Assembly: GCA_922989275.2 (NCBI GenBank)
Contig: OV277862.1
Coordinates: 69,515,832-69,579,831 of the forward strand
Direction of reading: 5' to 3'
Length of the DNA: 64,000 bases
From: Gari tellinella
Taxonomy: Eukaryota; Mollusca; Bivalvia; Cardiida; Psammobiidae
Of this stretch, positions 30,268 to 40,774 are shown one piece after another. Below the pieces are notes generated by a model. That model worked only from the letters and a program-made list of their open reading frames with translations, was not told where the DNA came from and made no database searches. A program made the translations under genes and the position numbers. How positions within the stretch are numbered: the stretch's first letter is position 1; each line of letters starts with the position of its first letter.

Positions 30268-31479
30268 TTATTTTGTCATGTAAGATGGCAACTTCATGGA
30301 GTCTGCAACATTTTCAGGCTCCTTTAGACACACGTAGTTACTTTGATGGTCAAGATAAACTGTATTGTCTACGCTGTACATATCTAGCACACCACTACAA
30401 GCTGCAGCAACCATCCCTAGTCGGTCTGTTGTTTGCACTGCATCGTTTATACACATACTTATTTTCAAAAGCTGAGTTTTCATACTGCTGATTACATAAC
30501 CGTATTTTGACTTTTGCCATGGCTCTTCAGCTAGTTTCAGAAATTTCTCAATAGCTAGAGGTCTTTTCACTTTCAAAAGTCTCAGTTCTTTGATTCTTTC
30601 CGATAACACAGATATAATATCAATGCACTTTAAGCGAAGATCATCCTTCTTGCTTTCCAATAAGTTTTCTATATTTTCAATATCAAGTTCTGTTTGTTGT
30701 TCAACAAAAGTCAGAGTTTCAGCAATCAATGTTTGTTCTACATTTAGCCGTTCTTTCTTCTGCTCTAGTGTTGGTTCTGACTCATTACCAAATAAATCTA
30801 CCTCTCCCAGAGTTTTCCCGAACCCTGACGATATTTTCTTCCCATCAATGCAAAGTTTATATGCTTTCATTTCCGAATTTGGAATGGATGCCACAGCTTC
30901 CATATTGGAAGTGATTATTCCTGGCGTTGTGCAATGAATGTGCTGTTTTTTCTTTTCCTCTGTCAGTATCTTTAAGTCAGGACACACAAAATTAACTCTT
31001 GTCTCATCGGTCACAGCGGATTTCTCATCAGTATGTTCAACAGAAAGAGCTGTTGTCTTCAGACCACCCATGAACCGTATGAATTTCGCATGAAAAAGGG
31101 ACAGACCAACAGCCCAGAATTCTTTGACCTCGGGAGTGAATCTCATGGCATGAATATCGGATGCACCCTTAAACCTTATCACATCCCAAAATAGCTGACT
31201 AGCTATGTGATCTACATCATACTTTCCTTTGTTAACTAACTCGAAGAATGCAACCCACTCATCGAGACGCCCTTTATCCATGAAATGCGCTGTAACTGAC
31301 GGTAGTAATTCTTGAAGCCTAGAAACAGCTAATTCAAGACGTTCTTGTCCTACAGTAACCGGTATACTTTCTGTTTTCATTTCAAATTCATCGCTACACT
31401 CTGGTTTATCTTCAATGCTTATTGCGTCATCGAGGCGGAAATCAATATCATCGCAGCTTTGTAAGCTATACATGGACAT
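30268..31479 (-). CDS. Middle region of the nuclease gene, unknown domain
   Basis: 403 codons from ATG 31479. Notable blocks: acidic start (SCDDIDFRLDDAISIEDKPE), an aromatic-rich segment ASQLFWDVIRF, then FWAVGLSLFHAKFIRFMGG (residues about 125-143), and a charged helical segment EQKKERLNVEQTLIAET through KSKYGYVISS. I have an impression of similar FW..G..LF..KF..FM proteins upstream of YqaJ domains in other invertebrates but cannot name the family. The ORF ends SYMTK and TAA, with the nuclease directly following in frame, so it is probably one half of a fusion protein. Confidence 0.65.
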   Translation of the reverse strand: MSMYSLQSCDDIDFRLDDAISIEDKPECSDEFEMKTESIPVTVGQERLELAVSRLQELLPSVTAHFMDKGRLDEWVAFFELVNKGKYDVDHIASQLFWDVIRFKGASDIHAMRFTPEVKEFWAVGLSLFHAKFIRFMGGLKTTALSVEHTDEKSAVTDETRVNFVCPDLKILTEEKKKQHIHCTTPGIITSNMEAVASIPNSEMKAYKLCIDGKKISSGFGKTLGEVDLFGNESEPTLEQKKERLNVEQTLIAETLTFVEQQTELDIENIENLLESKKDDLRLKCIDIISVLSERIKELRLLKVKRPLAIEKFLKLAEEPWQKSKYGYVISSMKTQLLKISMCINDAVQTTDRLGMVAAACSGVLDMYSVDNTVYLDHQSNYVCLKEPENVADSMKLPSYMTK

Positions 31480-32151
31480 CCGTCAAAGTTTTTTGTTGGC
31501 GTGTTGATTTTTTTTCATTTTTTGAACAGGGCTTTTCGTCAAAGATGTGGTAGGTATGTGTAGCCTTCCCGTTCTTTTATCTAATTTGACATTTTCTATT
31601 TCACAGTGTATGTCATTGCCTGTTATTTTGTATGTTCTTATATTTTTATTGTTTTCATCTATATACAGCGTTAGCTTCCGATCCGGGTGAGCCCTAACTT
31701 GATGCTTGACCACCTCGAGGTCTCCTTCAAACCATCTAGAGCAAAATGAGCGTGACATTTTATTGTTCAAACTTCTTCTTATTTCCATCATATGACTGAT
31801 CGAAATTACATAAATGCACAAAATGAATGTTGTTTAGACAAAACTCTATTAAAAACAAATCATTTCGCTATGTTAATAGTTCACTTTTGAATATAAAAAA
31901 GCATATAATACACTATAATAAGTAAAGCCGCAGTCATTTTGACGTTTGTAGCTTCCGTGTGCCCTATTAAACACTATTACCGTTTATACTGACATTTATT
32001 AAAACTCTATGAACAAAAATATACTTATTTCAAGTAGTAATGTGGCATAAAACATGCTACAAACCAATTTAAGGGTTCATTTCGCGTCCAATCTCTTCCA
32101 TAATTCCCGTTTTCAATCCAATGGTCTCGTGTTTGTTACCAAACTCGTCGC

Positions 32152-32212
32152 GCAGGCGTGACCTAGTGTCGTCCTGTTTCCAGCTCTTGTGTGACAGAGT
32201 TCCGCCCCTGTG
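32152..32212 (-). repeat. Right terminal inverted repeat of the 5.3-kb element
   Basis: Ends GAGTTCCGCCCCTGTG, the complement of the left terminus. The inner edge GCAGGCGTGACCTAG pairs with CTAGGTCACGCCTGC at the left. Confidence 0.8.
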
Positions 32213-32290
32213 CCTATACCTACTGTCGTGAGAACCCTCGCCCCATTGTAACCAAGTTTCTAACCAGTGGGTATACGACTCTGGTATATT
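32213..32290 (+). repeat. Right half of the dispersed repeat split by the 5.3-kb element
   Basis: CTGTCGTGAGAACCC, TCGCCCCATTGTAACCAAG and TAACCAGTG match the complement of 20050-20125. Confidence 0.65.
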
Positions 32291-32427
32291 TTAAAACCAG
32301 CTGGCGGGGGCCTGTGGTATAATTCTTGGACAGCTTTCACCATTTTTAATCATGCCATTGATCTGTTAAATATTTGACTCGTTTTAAAGTTGAGTTTACA
32401 AACAATTGATAAATTATTATCCCTTTA

Positions 32428-33283
32428 CCACCATTATTCGAACACAACCAAAAATCGAACACCTAAATCATTTCTCGTGATATCTATGGTTACTAACAGT
32501 TTTGCATAACCGCGCGTGACATTTTGACAGCAACATCTGTAGAAACGTCAAGAACACAAGATCGGCAAGAATTATCAGTAAACAGGTAAAAGGGCATTTG
32601 TTGAACTTCACTAACTATAAAATATTGCATTTACCTAATCCCAAATTTCCCAATGCAGAAATATGCCTTAGACTACATTTTCTGCGAACAAAAATGACTA
32701 GTGGTGTGTCGGCTGCATAACTTTTACATTTACCTCATATAATAACAGTGTTTCATATAAGAAGTAACAAGAAATAAATAATACAAAAAATATTTTGACA
32801 GTATTTAGAAAAATCTATTTACCAATTAACTGTTAGACATTTCTTCTTGATGGCTGTGTGCACTTTAAAGTGTGCAGCTCTGCCAGGGTACTTACAAGGG
32901 GGGGTCCCTTCTGCTGCCCTGCCTGTAGCCATTAACGAATGATAGTTTATGTCTAAAGTAGATCTAGATCTACTGTAAATTATATGAAAAAAGTTGACTT
33001 TTACTTTTTATGAGGCTTTAGACTCTTGTTTTAAATATTTCGTGGTGTCAAACCTACTGTTCGAATTTAGGTTGGGGTCCCACTGAGAATGAAGTAAGTG
33101 GGCCACCATGCTACGGTTTACATTGTTAGAGAACCGATTTGAGTTGCAACAACTTACCCATCGTATTTTAAGTTGAAAACGCCCAGTAGATATATAGCCA
33201 GTATTCATGTAAAAAATAACTTTTATTCACATAACAATTTGAAATTGACTAGAAGATGCTTAAAGGTGTTCGAATAATGGTGG
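32428..33283. mobile_element. 856-bp TA-flanked inverted-repeat element
   Basis: TA (32426-32427, 33284-33285) flanks inverted ends CCACCATTATTCGAACAC and GTGTTCGAATAATGGTGG, 18 of 18 complementary. No transposase frame is present inside; the 66-codon minus-strand frame has no recognisable motif. A non-autonomous Tc1/mariner-type element is the simplest reading. Confidence 0.75.
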
Positions 33284-33339
33284 TACCAGGATATATCTAG
33301 ATTGGTCGGAATTTGTTTCCATGTAGAATCTAAATCAAT

Positions 33340-33471
33340 ATTTCTTTTATTGAAATTCATTTTTTAAATAGTCCTAAACTAATTCTTACCCGTTTATATA
33401 AGCGTTTGACACATATTTACAAATTACTATATTTAATGCTAAATCTGGTTGCGAGTCTCTTTAACCCTTTT
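33340..33471 (+). repeat. Copy of the CTCGCAACCGGAT family end
   Basis: CGTTTATATAAGCGTTTGAC, ACATATTTACAAATTACTAT and TCTGGTTGCGAGTC match 45325-45390 and, inverted, 60717-60825. Ends at TTTAA. Confidence 0.65.
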
Positions 33472-34112
33472 ACGTAGAATTTCAACTGAACAAGTAAAGA
33501 AATGAACAGGTGACGTCATCTAGACGATGACGTCACAAATATGATCACAATCTTCTAGACAAGGGGGAAACTCGAAACTGAATTCTTCAGGATGTGGATG
33601 GGTACAAAATGTTCACTGCTTGACCGCACTGGTAATTTTGTTTTGTTTGTAAAATATAGATCTAAACTTGTTTTTATGTAATTCTAATAACCGCAATCTT
33701 AAAGTTATCTAGACCTAGATCTACTTCGTGAGATGAATGTCTTTGAAAAGCGTTATTTTAGACAAGGTCACTACTCTCCTTCAAACTCTGTATAACCTTG
33801 GAGCCTGGATCAGCGATTACAGGGCCGTATCCAGAGACTAAAAAAAAATTTTTTCGAGGGTGCGATTTGGCGTATATTTGGGGTGTTTTATCTGAACATT
33901 GCATACTTTAAATTCTAAAATTTGCTTGTAATCATCATTATTCATCAGCGCTGTATAACCTATTTTGTATCGTAGTGCGGTAAAAGGCAACTCATTCATC
34001 CTGTAAACCAGAAATTGTATCACTTATACATTTTCATACGGAAAAGTAACAGCGATAAATGCGTGTGATCCCCGAAGTCCTTTTTCGCTACAAACAAAAA
34101 TATCGCTATTAA

Positions 34113-34182
34113 CCCTTTACTTCGTGGCCTGTTTCTAGTTGAACACTTAAATTAAAGCAGGTTAAATTAAAGCAGAATGCGC
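34113..34182. mobile_element. 5' half of a type II TTAA MITE
   Basis: After TTAA (34109-34112): CCCTTTACTTCGTGGCCTG, TTAAAGCAGGTTAAATTAAA and half of the palindrome (GCAGAATGCGCTTTAAGGC), then an abrupt join to the tandem array. Confidence 0.6.
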
Positions 34183-35990
34183 TTTAAGGCGGGGGTCCGG
34201 GCGTCCGCCGGGAGAAAAATGAAAATCTGAACTGAAATGGAAAGCTCCGAAGTGTATTTGGGGCACTGAATACGATCTATCTGATGTCACCGAACCATAC
34301 AATTTTGTTCCTTTATATCAGAGGTAACATCATTTTATGACGAAAACTGTTTTCTGCTAGAATTATTCAATTTTTAGAGCACGAGAGGTACCGGAAGCAC
34401 CGTACATTTTAGGCTGCCAACTCTGTAGTTAGAATCTACTAATTTCTTGAATTTCTGAAAGGTGTTTGAGTCTGCTGAAACTTGAAATTAACAAAATTTA
34501 TTAGATCTAGTGGTGGGAATATTTTGAGACAATTTTTTTTCTGCTAGAAATATTCAACTTTTAGACATACAGATCTATATGAGAGATACATGAAACACTG
34601 TAGTTTTCGGGGTGCCGACTTGGTAGTTACTTGATTCTTGATTTTCTGAAATTTGCTAGTGGGGGTTCCGGGGGTCCTCCCCCGGGAGGAAAATGGAAAT
34701 TAGAACTAAAATAGTGAGCTCTGAAGTGTAGTTGGAGATATTTGGGACACTGAAAAGGACTTATGTGAACCATACAATTTTATAAAAATCTCCATTATAC
34801 ATAACATTGTTTTATGACTAAAATTGCTAGAAATATTCAACTTTTAGACGTACGAGAGGCACATGTAACACTTTAGTGTTTAGGCTGCCGACTTAGTAGT
34901 TACTCAGTTCTTAATTTTCTGAAACCTGAATTTGATAAATGCTGGTGGGAATTCGGGGTCTTCCCATGGGAGAAAATTGGAAATTAGAACTGAAATGGTG
35001 AGCTCTGAAGTGTAGTTGGAGGGATTTTTTACACTGAATACGATCTATGTGTGGAACAAAAAAATGTCACAATCTCTGTAATATTTGTGTGGGACTTACA
35101 GTGTTTTCTGATAGAAATATTCAACCTTTAGACGTACCATAGGTACATGAAGCACCGTGTTTTTTAGACTACGATATGGTTTATGTAGGTACTAAGTTCT
35201 TGAGTTTCTCAAGTTAATGCTAGAGGGGGGTCCGGGGGTCCTCCCCCCGGAGAAAATCGGAAATAAGAACTGAAATGGTGAGCTCTGAAATGTGTTTGCG
35301 ACACTGAATACGACTTATGTAAACCATAGAATTTTTATCAAAGCTGCGTAATATAGACATAACATTATTTTGCCTCTACGTCCACTTCTGCTAGAGCTAT
35401 TTGACCTTTAGACACACGATAGAGTACATCAGGGTTCATACAGGCAAGACCTGGAAAAATTCAAGGGTTTTTCAAGGACTTTTCAAGGCAAAGATCACCT
35501 CTTTTCAAGGATTATTTGGTAACAAAGAAATACTTGTTCATATTTGCTCCTCTCGTCATAGGGTATTTATATTAGTTTTCTGCATTAAAATTTCTTGAAA
35601 ATTTTAATCATCTGTAGCAGTTTTCTGAACATACTGTCAAATAGCTTTGAATGATATTTACTACTGGTAATGGTACAGTATTTTTTTTTAATTGGGTGAT
35701 TATAAAGAAAACAAAGTCATTGCAGACTGAAATGTTAAAATTCAAGTACTTTTCAAGGATGATTGGTCATTTTCAAGAGCTTTTCAAGGAAAAATTTGTT
35801 TTCAAGGACTTTTCAAGACAAACCTTCATTTTCAAGTAATTTTCAAATCTGTATGAACCCTGTACATGTTACGTGATGTAGCACTGCAGATTTGCAGCCG
35901 TCGTCTTTGTAGTTATCCAGTTATTGAGATTTAGAAACTGGATATTGACAACTGCTGGTGGGGGTCCGGGGGTTCTCCCCGGGAGAAAAA
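34183..35990 (+). repeat. Tandem array, unit about 279 bp
   Basis: GGGGTCCGGGGGTCCTCCCC-like blocks followed by GGGAGAAAA and GAACTGAAATGGTGAGCTCT recur near 34188, 34670, 34948, 35227 and 35958. Spacing is 278-279 bp between the middle copies. The last interval (731) returns to about 290 after subtracting the nested MITE at 35430-35862. Confidence 0.75.
35430..35862. mobile_element. hAT-like MITE (CAGGGTTCATACAG ends) nested in the array
   Basis: 433 bp with duplication TACAT (35425-35429, 35863-35867) and ends CAGGGTTCATACAG and CTGTATGAACCCTG, 14 of 14 complementary. The interior repeats TTTTCAAGGACTTTTCAAGG and variants; open frames there reflect that repeat. Confidence 0.85.
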
Positions 35991-37494
35991 TGGTTGCATA
36001 TTCTATGACGTTGCATAGGACAACGCCGATCTCCTGAGCAAAGGCTTCTTGATCTAGTCATACGTGATTGAATGTAACTTGAGAAGATACTTTTTACCAA
36101 ATAACATGTAGATCTATTATAATTCACTCTGAGTGATTTTAATACATTTTTAATAGATTTCTAATTTAATTTTCGAAAATCGCTTCATTTTATTTTTTGT
36201 CACTTTTCAAAATTTCACCGAGGCAAGTGCCTCGGTGTGCCTCAGCGTGGCTACGGGCCTGGATTATAAAGCGTTTTGTATACAAAAAAGTAGGAGTTTT
36301 TATGAAGCTTCAATTTTAGGGGGGTAGCCTTGAAAAATCTAAAATTGTGAAAAAGAAAGGTCCGGTACCCCCACTTTTTCACCAGTTTTGTCATAGAAAC
36401 TAATTTTATCGTCAGTGCACCTGTTTCAGTGAGGACAGGTACCTATTTCGGTGCACTTAACTGCGACAACTGTATCTTCTTTCTGAAGAGCTCAATTAAG
36501 TTATCACTTTTTGCTATCGGCAAAGTAAACTTTTCCTGTCATCTTTGTCCAAAAAAATCAAAAATTTGATGCAAACGGATAATTTATTGACTATAAAAAA
36601 TAAAGCATAGCAATTTGAACCAATTTCCTTATGTCCGTTTTCACTCCGAAAACACATGTTCCAAAATAATACTTTTTACAATTGATGTTCATAATTTTGT
36701 AGTGGTATGCATTTTTTGTTATCTTCTACACCAAAATCACATGAAATAAGTGGTCCCGTCTATTTTGTTTCATGTACAGTACACTTACAAAAGTATGCTC
36801 TCCTTATATACGGAAACTGTTTTTCGGTAAATTATTTTTTGAATGGCTTGATATTGTGATTTGATTTACATTATTTAAGCAACTCTTTTGAAGAAATAAA
36901 AATGACGAAAATAGCCTACAGGGTATACTTGTCAAAATTATGTGACCACTCCTTGCCAAACTGAATTGGAACAGAGACCAACATAATTCATAAAGGAAGG
37001 ACTGAAAATGTACTGTTGTTGTTTTTCTTATTCAAATCGGAGAGAGGCAGTATAGACAAGGAACCAATTATATATTCAAAAGGGAGAAAATCCTAATCTT
37101 TAATATTTATATACGTGGGAAACATTACAGGAATGATTCTTACAATATTTTTATTGATCACATACTTTTGATAGTCTGTACTTCGATAAAACCAACCCTC
37201 ACTGAAATAGGTACAACAAAATGTTCTCAGCACCAAATGACTACGTCATTGAAACGGTGGCGATTGCGCTAAATATAGAATATTTTGGAAATATTTTTAC
37301 AGGGAATTAACCTAGACAATTGATTACAAAGGTAGGAATAATTGTTCAATAGACTTTTATGATTTGTTATCACCATGATCAGTTTGAACGTTAAGTGCAC
37401 TGAAACTGGTACCTCAATGATACTATCAGTATGCAAAGTTTGAAGAATTTGGTATTTACTTTACCAAGGTGCACCTACCCCCTTAAGAGAACGA

Positions 37495-37900
37495 ACTCAG
37501 ACTCAGCTCAAACGCTTTATAATCGCTGATCCAGACTCCAAGGTTGAAATGAAATCGGATGTAACAAAATACAACCTACCTATGAAAACAGTGTATGCTG
37601 TTAACTACGAATAGGACATAAAACTTAAAAAGTCCCTTCCGGAACGAAAATCCAATTTTTTCCCGTGAAAATAGTGTTTTATTACTGTATGCATTCACCA
37701 AAAATGAGATCTTACCATTTTTTTTAAAACGAGTTCGTAAAATTTTTCGGAAATTTCATAATGCTCAAAAAGACAGGCCGACATCCTTAAGCATTTGATT
37801 GGTCAGATTTGAGCCTAGGCCCAAATATGTCCAATCAAATGCTTGAGAATGATTTAAGACTCAACTCAAGCGCTTTATAAGCATGGACCCTGGTGTCAGT
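37495..37900. repeat. Direct repeat pair and a 14-bp-arm hairpin
   Basis: ACTCAGCTCAAACGCTTTATAA (37505) recurs as ACTCAACTCAAGCGCTTTATAA (37860) followed in both by TCGGATGT. Between them AAGCATTTGATTGG (37789-37802) pairs with CCAATCAAATGCTT (37831-37844). Confidence 0.6.
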
Positions 37901-38220
37901 GGATTCGGATGTTATAGCTCGGACAAGCATTACACTTTTTGTAAAAAACTTTTTAAAGGGATATGATTCTAGCGAAAACAAGTGGCTTTCACGAAAAATC
38001 AATTTTGCCGACAAAAACCACGTTTTATTGACCAAATTTTCTTCTTCCAATATCTGGCCACCTTCAACTTATCAATAGAATATTATTGGCCGGGTGCTCC
38101 AGAAAAAGGGGAAATAGAAAAAGTGAGCATATGTAGAAAAGTTTTAACTTTAGATAATCTTCTTCTTTTCCATCGATAATGACACAAGCTGTACATTGAA
38201 TTATACGAATCGTTTTCGAT

Positions 38221-39415
38221 GGCTCGAATGGCTCCTAGCGTATTTGGTTATTTCTGTGGAAGACAACCGGAGTGCCCGGAATATGAAATGTCTCTAGATG
38301 AAAGCGTCTGACAGAGGACCCCAATTACAGATGCACTAGATGCCTAGGAACAGCCCGGCCCATTGATGGAAGGCCACAGAACGAGGTTCAGGTCGGACCT
38401 GACAAGCTGGAGGTTGTAGCATCTTTTTGCTACCTGGGGGATTGCTCTCCGCAGCCGGTGGATGTGAACTTTCAACAACCACGCGAGTGAAAACTGCTTG
38501 GAAGAAGTTCAAGGAGCTGCTTCCAGTTCTGACATCTCGCCACCTCTCCTACAAGACCCGTGGTCGTGTATACAGCTCCTGACATCTCGCCACCTCTCCT
38601 TCAAGACCCGTGGTCGTGTATACAGCTCCTGCGTGTGGAACGCAATGCTACATGCAAGTGACTTGAAGTGAGACTTGGCCGTTGACAAGCCCAAATCTCC
38701 AGCGTTTACGACGCAGCGACAGAGCAATGATCAGGCAGGTTTGCAATGTAAAGCCAAAGGAGGTGGATACTGTCACATCAAACCAGCTGTTGACGCAACT
38801 TGGTCTTATCTGGATGACCTGGATATTATGTTATAGTTAGAACATATTAAGTGAAATCTTAATGGTTAAGAAGGTCAAAGCGAGTGCCCAGCGAGCGTGA
38901 CCCTTCTAAGCCATCAAGATTTCACTTAATATGCCCCCTCGAACTATATCGTTTATTCGCGCGCATATACTTGTTTACGATACGTGGGAATTATGTAGTC
39001 TTCGGCCAATAAAAATATAGGTTATATTCTAAGTTAGTTAGAACATATTAAGTGAAATCTTAATGGTTAAGAAGGGGCTCGTTACGCCCTTTCTTAATCA
39101 TTAAGATTTCACTTAATATGTTCTAACTATAACGGGGAAAAGGCTTCGCTGGTACGGACATGTTCAACGCTCTAGTGGTGCAATTAAAACAGTCTGTGAC
39201 ATGCATATTGAGGGAAGACGTGGGCCAGGGCGGCCGGCCCAAGATGCCCTGGAAGGTTTTAGCAGAAAGAGACAGACGGGAGTGGAAACTCTCTGAATTC
39301 GACCCTGGTGATAGGGATGTATGGAGATCCGCTATGCGTGGAGTTAGCCAGCTGCCTGGGAGGGGGAGCACCGATGTGGACGACACACCCATTCCTGCAC
39401 GTTAGTATAAATACC
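38221..39415 (+). pseudogene. LINE 3' end: reverse-transcriptase C-terminal region, decayed
   Basis: Frames read on the plus strand, with shifts, give VVASFCYLGD, TAWKKFKELLP, SAMLHASE-like text, then RLRWYGHVQRSSGAI (about 39144), GPGRPKMPWK and DRREWKLSEFDPGD. The RWYGHV and GRPK..W blocks are standard at the C-terminus of RTE- and related-clade LINE proteins. It ends in a (GAT)n tail at 39415-39432, as is usual for such LINEs. A foldback element splits it at 38831-39132, and a short internal duplication lies at 38532-38628 (CTGACATCTCGCCACCTCTC twice). Confidence 0.75.
38831..39132. mobile_element. Foldback element TTATAGTTAGAACATATTAA nested in the LINE
   Basis: Outer arms TTATAGTTAGAACATATTAA and (complement at right) TTATAGTTAGAACATATTAA match fully. 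The element contains two hairpins, 38835-38948 and 39038-39128, both with AAGTGAAATCTTAATGGTTA arms, joined by about 90 bp. The LINE text continues on both sides (..CTGGATATTATG, GGGAAAAGGCTTCGCTGG). Confidence 0.75.
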
Positions 39416-39539
39416 GATGATGATGATGATGATTCCTATTAAGGCTTTTACAGGACGATGAGAAGTGACGCCAATATTATAAAGGATGATCTCGCAGGGC
39501 CGTATTGAAAGCCTCTACGGAATCAGCATGCACAGTAGA

Positions 39540-40035
39540 TCTAGGTCAGTACTCAGTAGGTCAAATCATAGGAAAAGCTTCAAAATGCTCTAGGGCCCAC
39601 ATATTCATGAAACTAGATCTTCTTCAAGTTGATCACCTGGACAAAATCTAGGTTATTCATGAATATCGTTTATGTTTGAATAAAAAGTAGGTCAGTAGGT
39701 CAACTCATAAAAAGCCTTCTGAACACTTTAGGGGCCATTTTTTAGCCTCAAATTCACGAGACTTTCTCAAAAGAATCACCTAGACAAATCTAGGTAATGT
39801 ATGACTATTAGTTACGACAGGTCAAAAAGCAGGTCATTAGGTCAGCTGTCAACTCATAGAAAAGGCTTATGAACCCTCTAGTTCATATGGAGTACACACT
39901 TCCAACATTATCCTGACACGTTTTCTTCTTGTGACAAGGTGATATAGGGGTTTTAATCACCTTTAATGATAAAGTCTAGATAAATCTTGGGAATTTGTAC
40001 TGTGGTGAGCGCCTAATTGGGCTCTTGTTTTGTTT
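39540..40035 (-). mobile_element. Partial inverted copy of the ACAAGAGC tandem-cored element
   Basis: The complement matches 12005-12480 in order: ACAAGAGCCC, AGTGTGTACTCC, AACTAGAGGGTTCATAAGCC, GTCAACTGACC-like units and CTAAAGTGTTCAGAAGGC. The GGACGGAC end is missing. Confidence 0.65.
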
Positions 40036-40074
40036 CTGCTTTAGTTATAAATGCCCTAAATAAAGTAGTGAATG

Positions 40075-40190
40075 TCTTAAGCGATCTTTGTCTGCTGGTC
40101 GCGACTTCAGTGGGGGTTTTTTTGCAAACAACTTAACACCAATACAGATGACTCTTGCAAACAGTTTAATCCAGATCAGGCTGCAAAAAT
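40075..40190. mobile_element. Fragment of the TTTGCCTGCTGG TTAA MITE
   Basis: TTAAGCGATCTTTGTCTGCT, GGTCGCGACTTCAG and CAAACAGTTTAATCCAGATC match the left half of 16173-16378, with a damaged, half-lost palindrome. Confidence 0.55.
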
Positions 40191-40520
40191 GTTGGATTTG
40201 TAGAGTATATCTCTTGAAATACATTTTACCCCGTTTTTTCTGCTTGAGCTTAACATGGCACAATTTAGTTTTTCTCTGCATAAGGGCCCTAAGATGCCTT
40301 TACACTGTTAAAAATTCTGAATACATGCAGTCGATGGTGTGAAGTAAGGCTGACTTCAAAAAGCAGTCTGAAAACCATGCTCAAAGCTCCGAAAGCAAGA
40401 TAGTGTGTGTTAAAGGGAGGTTATCACTTATCAGATAACTCGTATGTATACTATACAGTCCTTCCCTACCAGTAGGATACTGCAGCAGCGCCTAGTTAAG
40501 GCACACACAGTGCAAAACAA

Positions 40521-40764
40521 CAGGAGCCCGTTTCATAAAACTTCGTGCGACAAATGTTGTCGTAAGTAAAAACTTTAAAATACAATTAACTTCTGATTTC
40601 TCTATCTAATCCTGCCTTGTGACATCTCTTTGGAATCGTCTTTTCAAGACGATTACAAAAAGATGTCACAAGACAGAATTAGATGGAGAAATAAATAATA
40701 ATTGTGATTTTTATAATCTGACTTACAACATTTGTCGTACGAAGTTTTATGAAACGGGGCCCTG
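40521..40764. mobile_element. MITE with CAGGAGCCCGTTTCATAAAA ends, copy 2
   Basis: Ends CAGGAGCCCGTTTCATAAAA and (complement) CAGGGCCCCGTTTCATAAAA enclose the palindrome centred on CGTCTTTTCAAGACG. Matches 3975-4211 throughout. Target duplication not visible. Confidence 0.8.
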
Positions 40765-40774
40765 ACTGGTAGCA

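Larger units (their letters stand above)
29245..31791 (-). pseudogene. Long gene with C-terminal YqaJ nuclease; two in-frame stops
   Basis: Three open stretches (to 31486, 31482-30271, 30267-29245) are in one and the same frame, separated only by TGA at 31483-31485 and TAA at 30268-30270. From ATG 31791 this gives 848 codons with two nonsense positions. TGA next to CGG and TAA after AAA could each arise by one C-to-T change (CGA, CAA). The last two residues and the stop come from an inserted MITE palindrome, so the original C-terminus is lost. Alternatives are separate cistrons or readthrough. The N-terminal third (CSRWFEGDLEVVKHQVRAH onward) is unrecognised. Confidence 0.7.
26874..32212. mobile_element. 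5.3-kb inverted-repeat element with C2H2 and YqaJ-nuclease genes
   Basis: The left end (26874-26934) and the complement of the right end (32152-32212) agree at about 53 of 61 bases, with the first 25 identical (beginning CACAGGGGCGGAACTC). Between them lie a plus-strand C2H2 gene with a 5' intron and, facing it, a long minus-strand gene ending in a YqaJ-type exonuclease; the spacer (28210-29244) is filled with a SINE and pogo-like MITE pieces. No DDE/D transposase, integrase or reverse transcriptase motif is visible. A related repeat (20013-20150) continues uninterrupted across the insertion point. No target duplication is evident. Confidence 0.75.
33820..36261. mobile_element. hAT-like element (2.4 kb) with internal tandem array
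   Basis: 5-bp duplication GATTA (33815-33819, 36262-36266). Ends CAGGGCCGTATCCAGAGAC and (complement) CAGGCCCGTAGCCACGCTG are hAT-style. Removing the element restores CAGCGATTATAAAGCG, which is exactly what the partner arm at 37515-37530 shows. No transposase remains; the interior is a tandem array plus nested MITEs. Confidence 0.8.
33794..37545. repeat. Outer inverted repeat pair enclosing nested elements
   Basis: AACCTTGGAGCCTGGATCAG at the left and CTGATCCAGACTCCAAGGTT at the right are complementary, and continue into GCGATTATAAAGCG once the nested hAT-like element is removed. The interior outside the nest (36267-37500) contains no coding region I can recognise. Confidence 0.6.
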
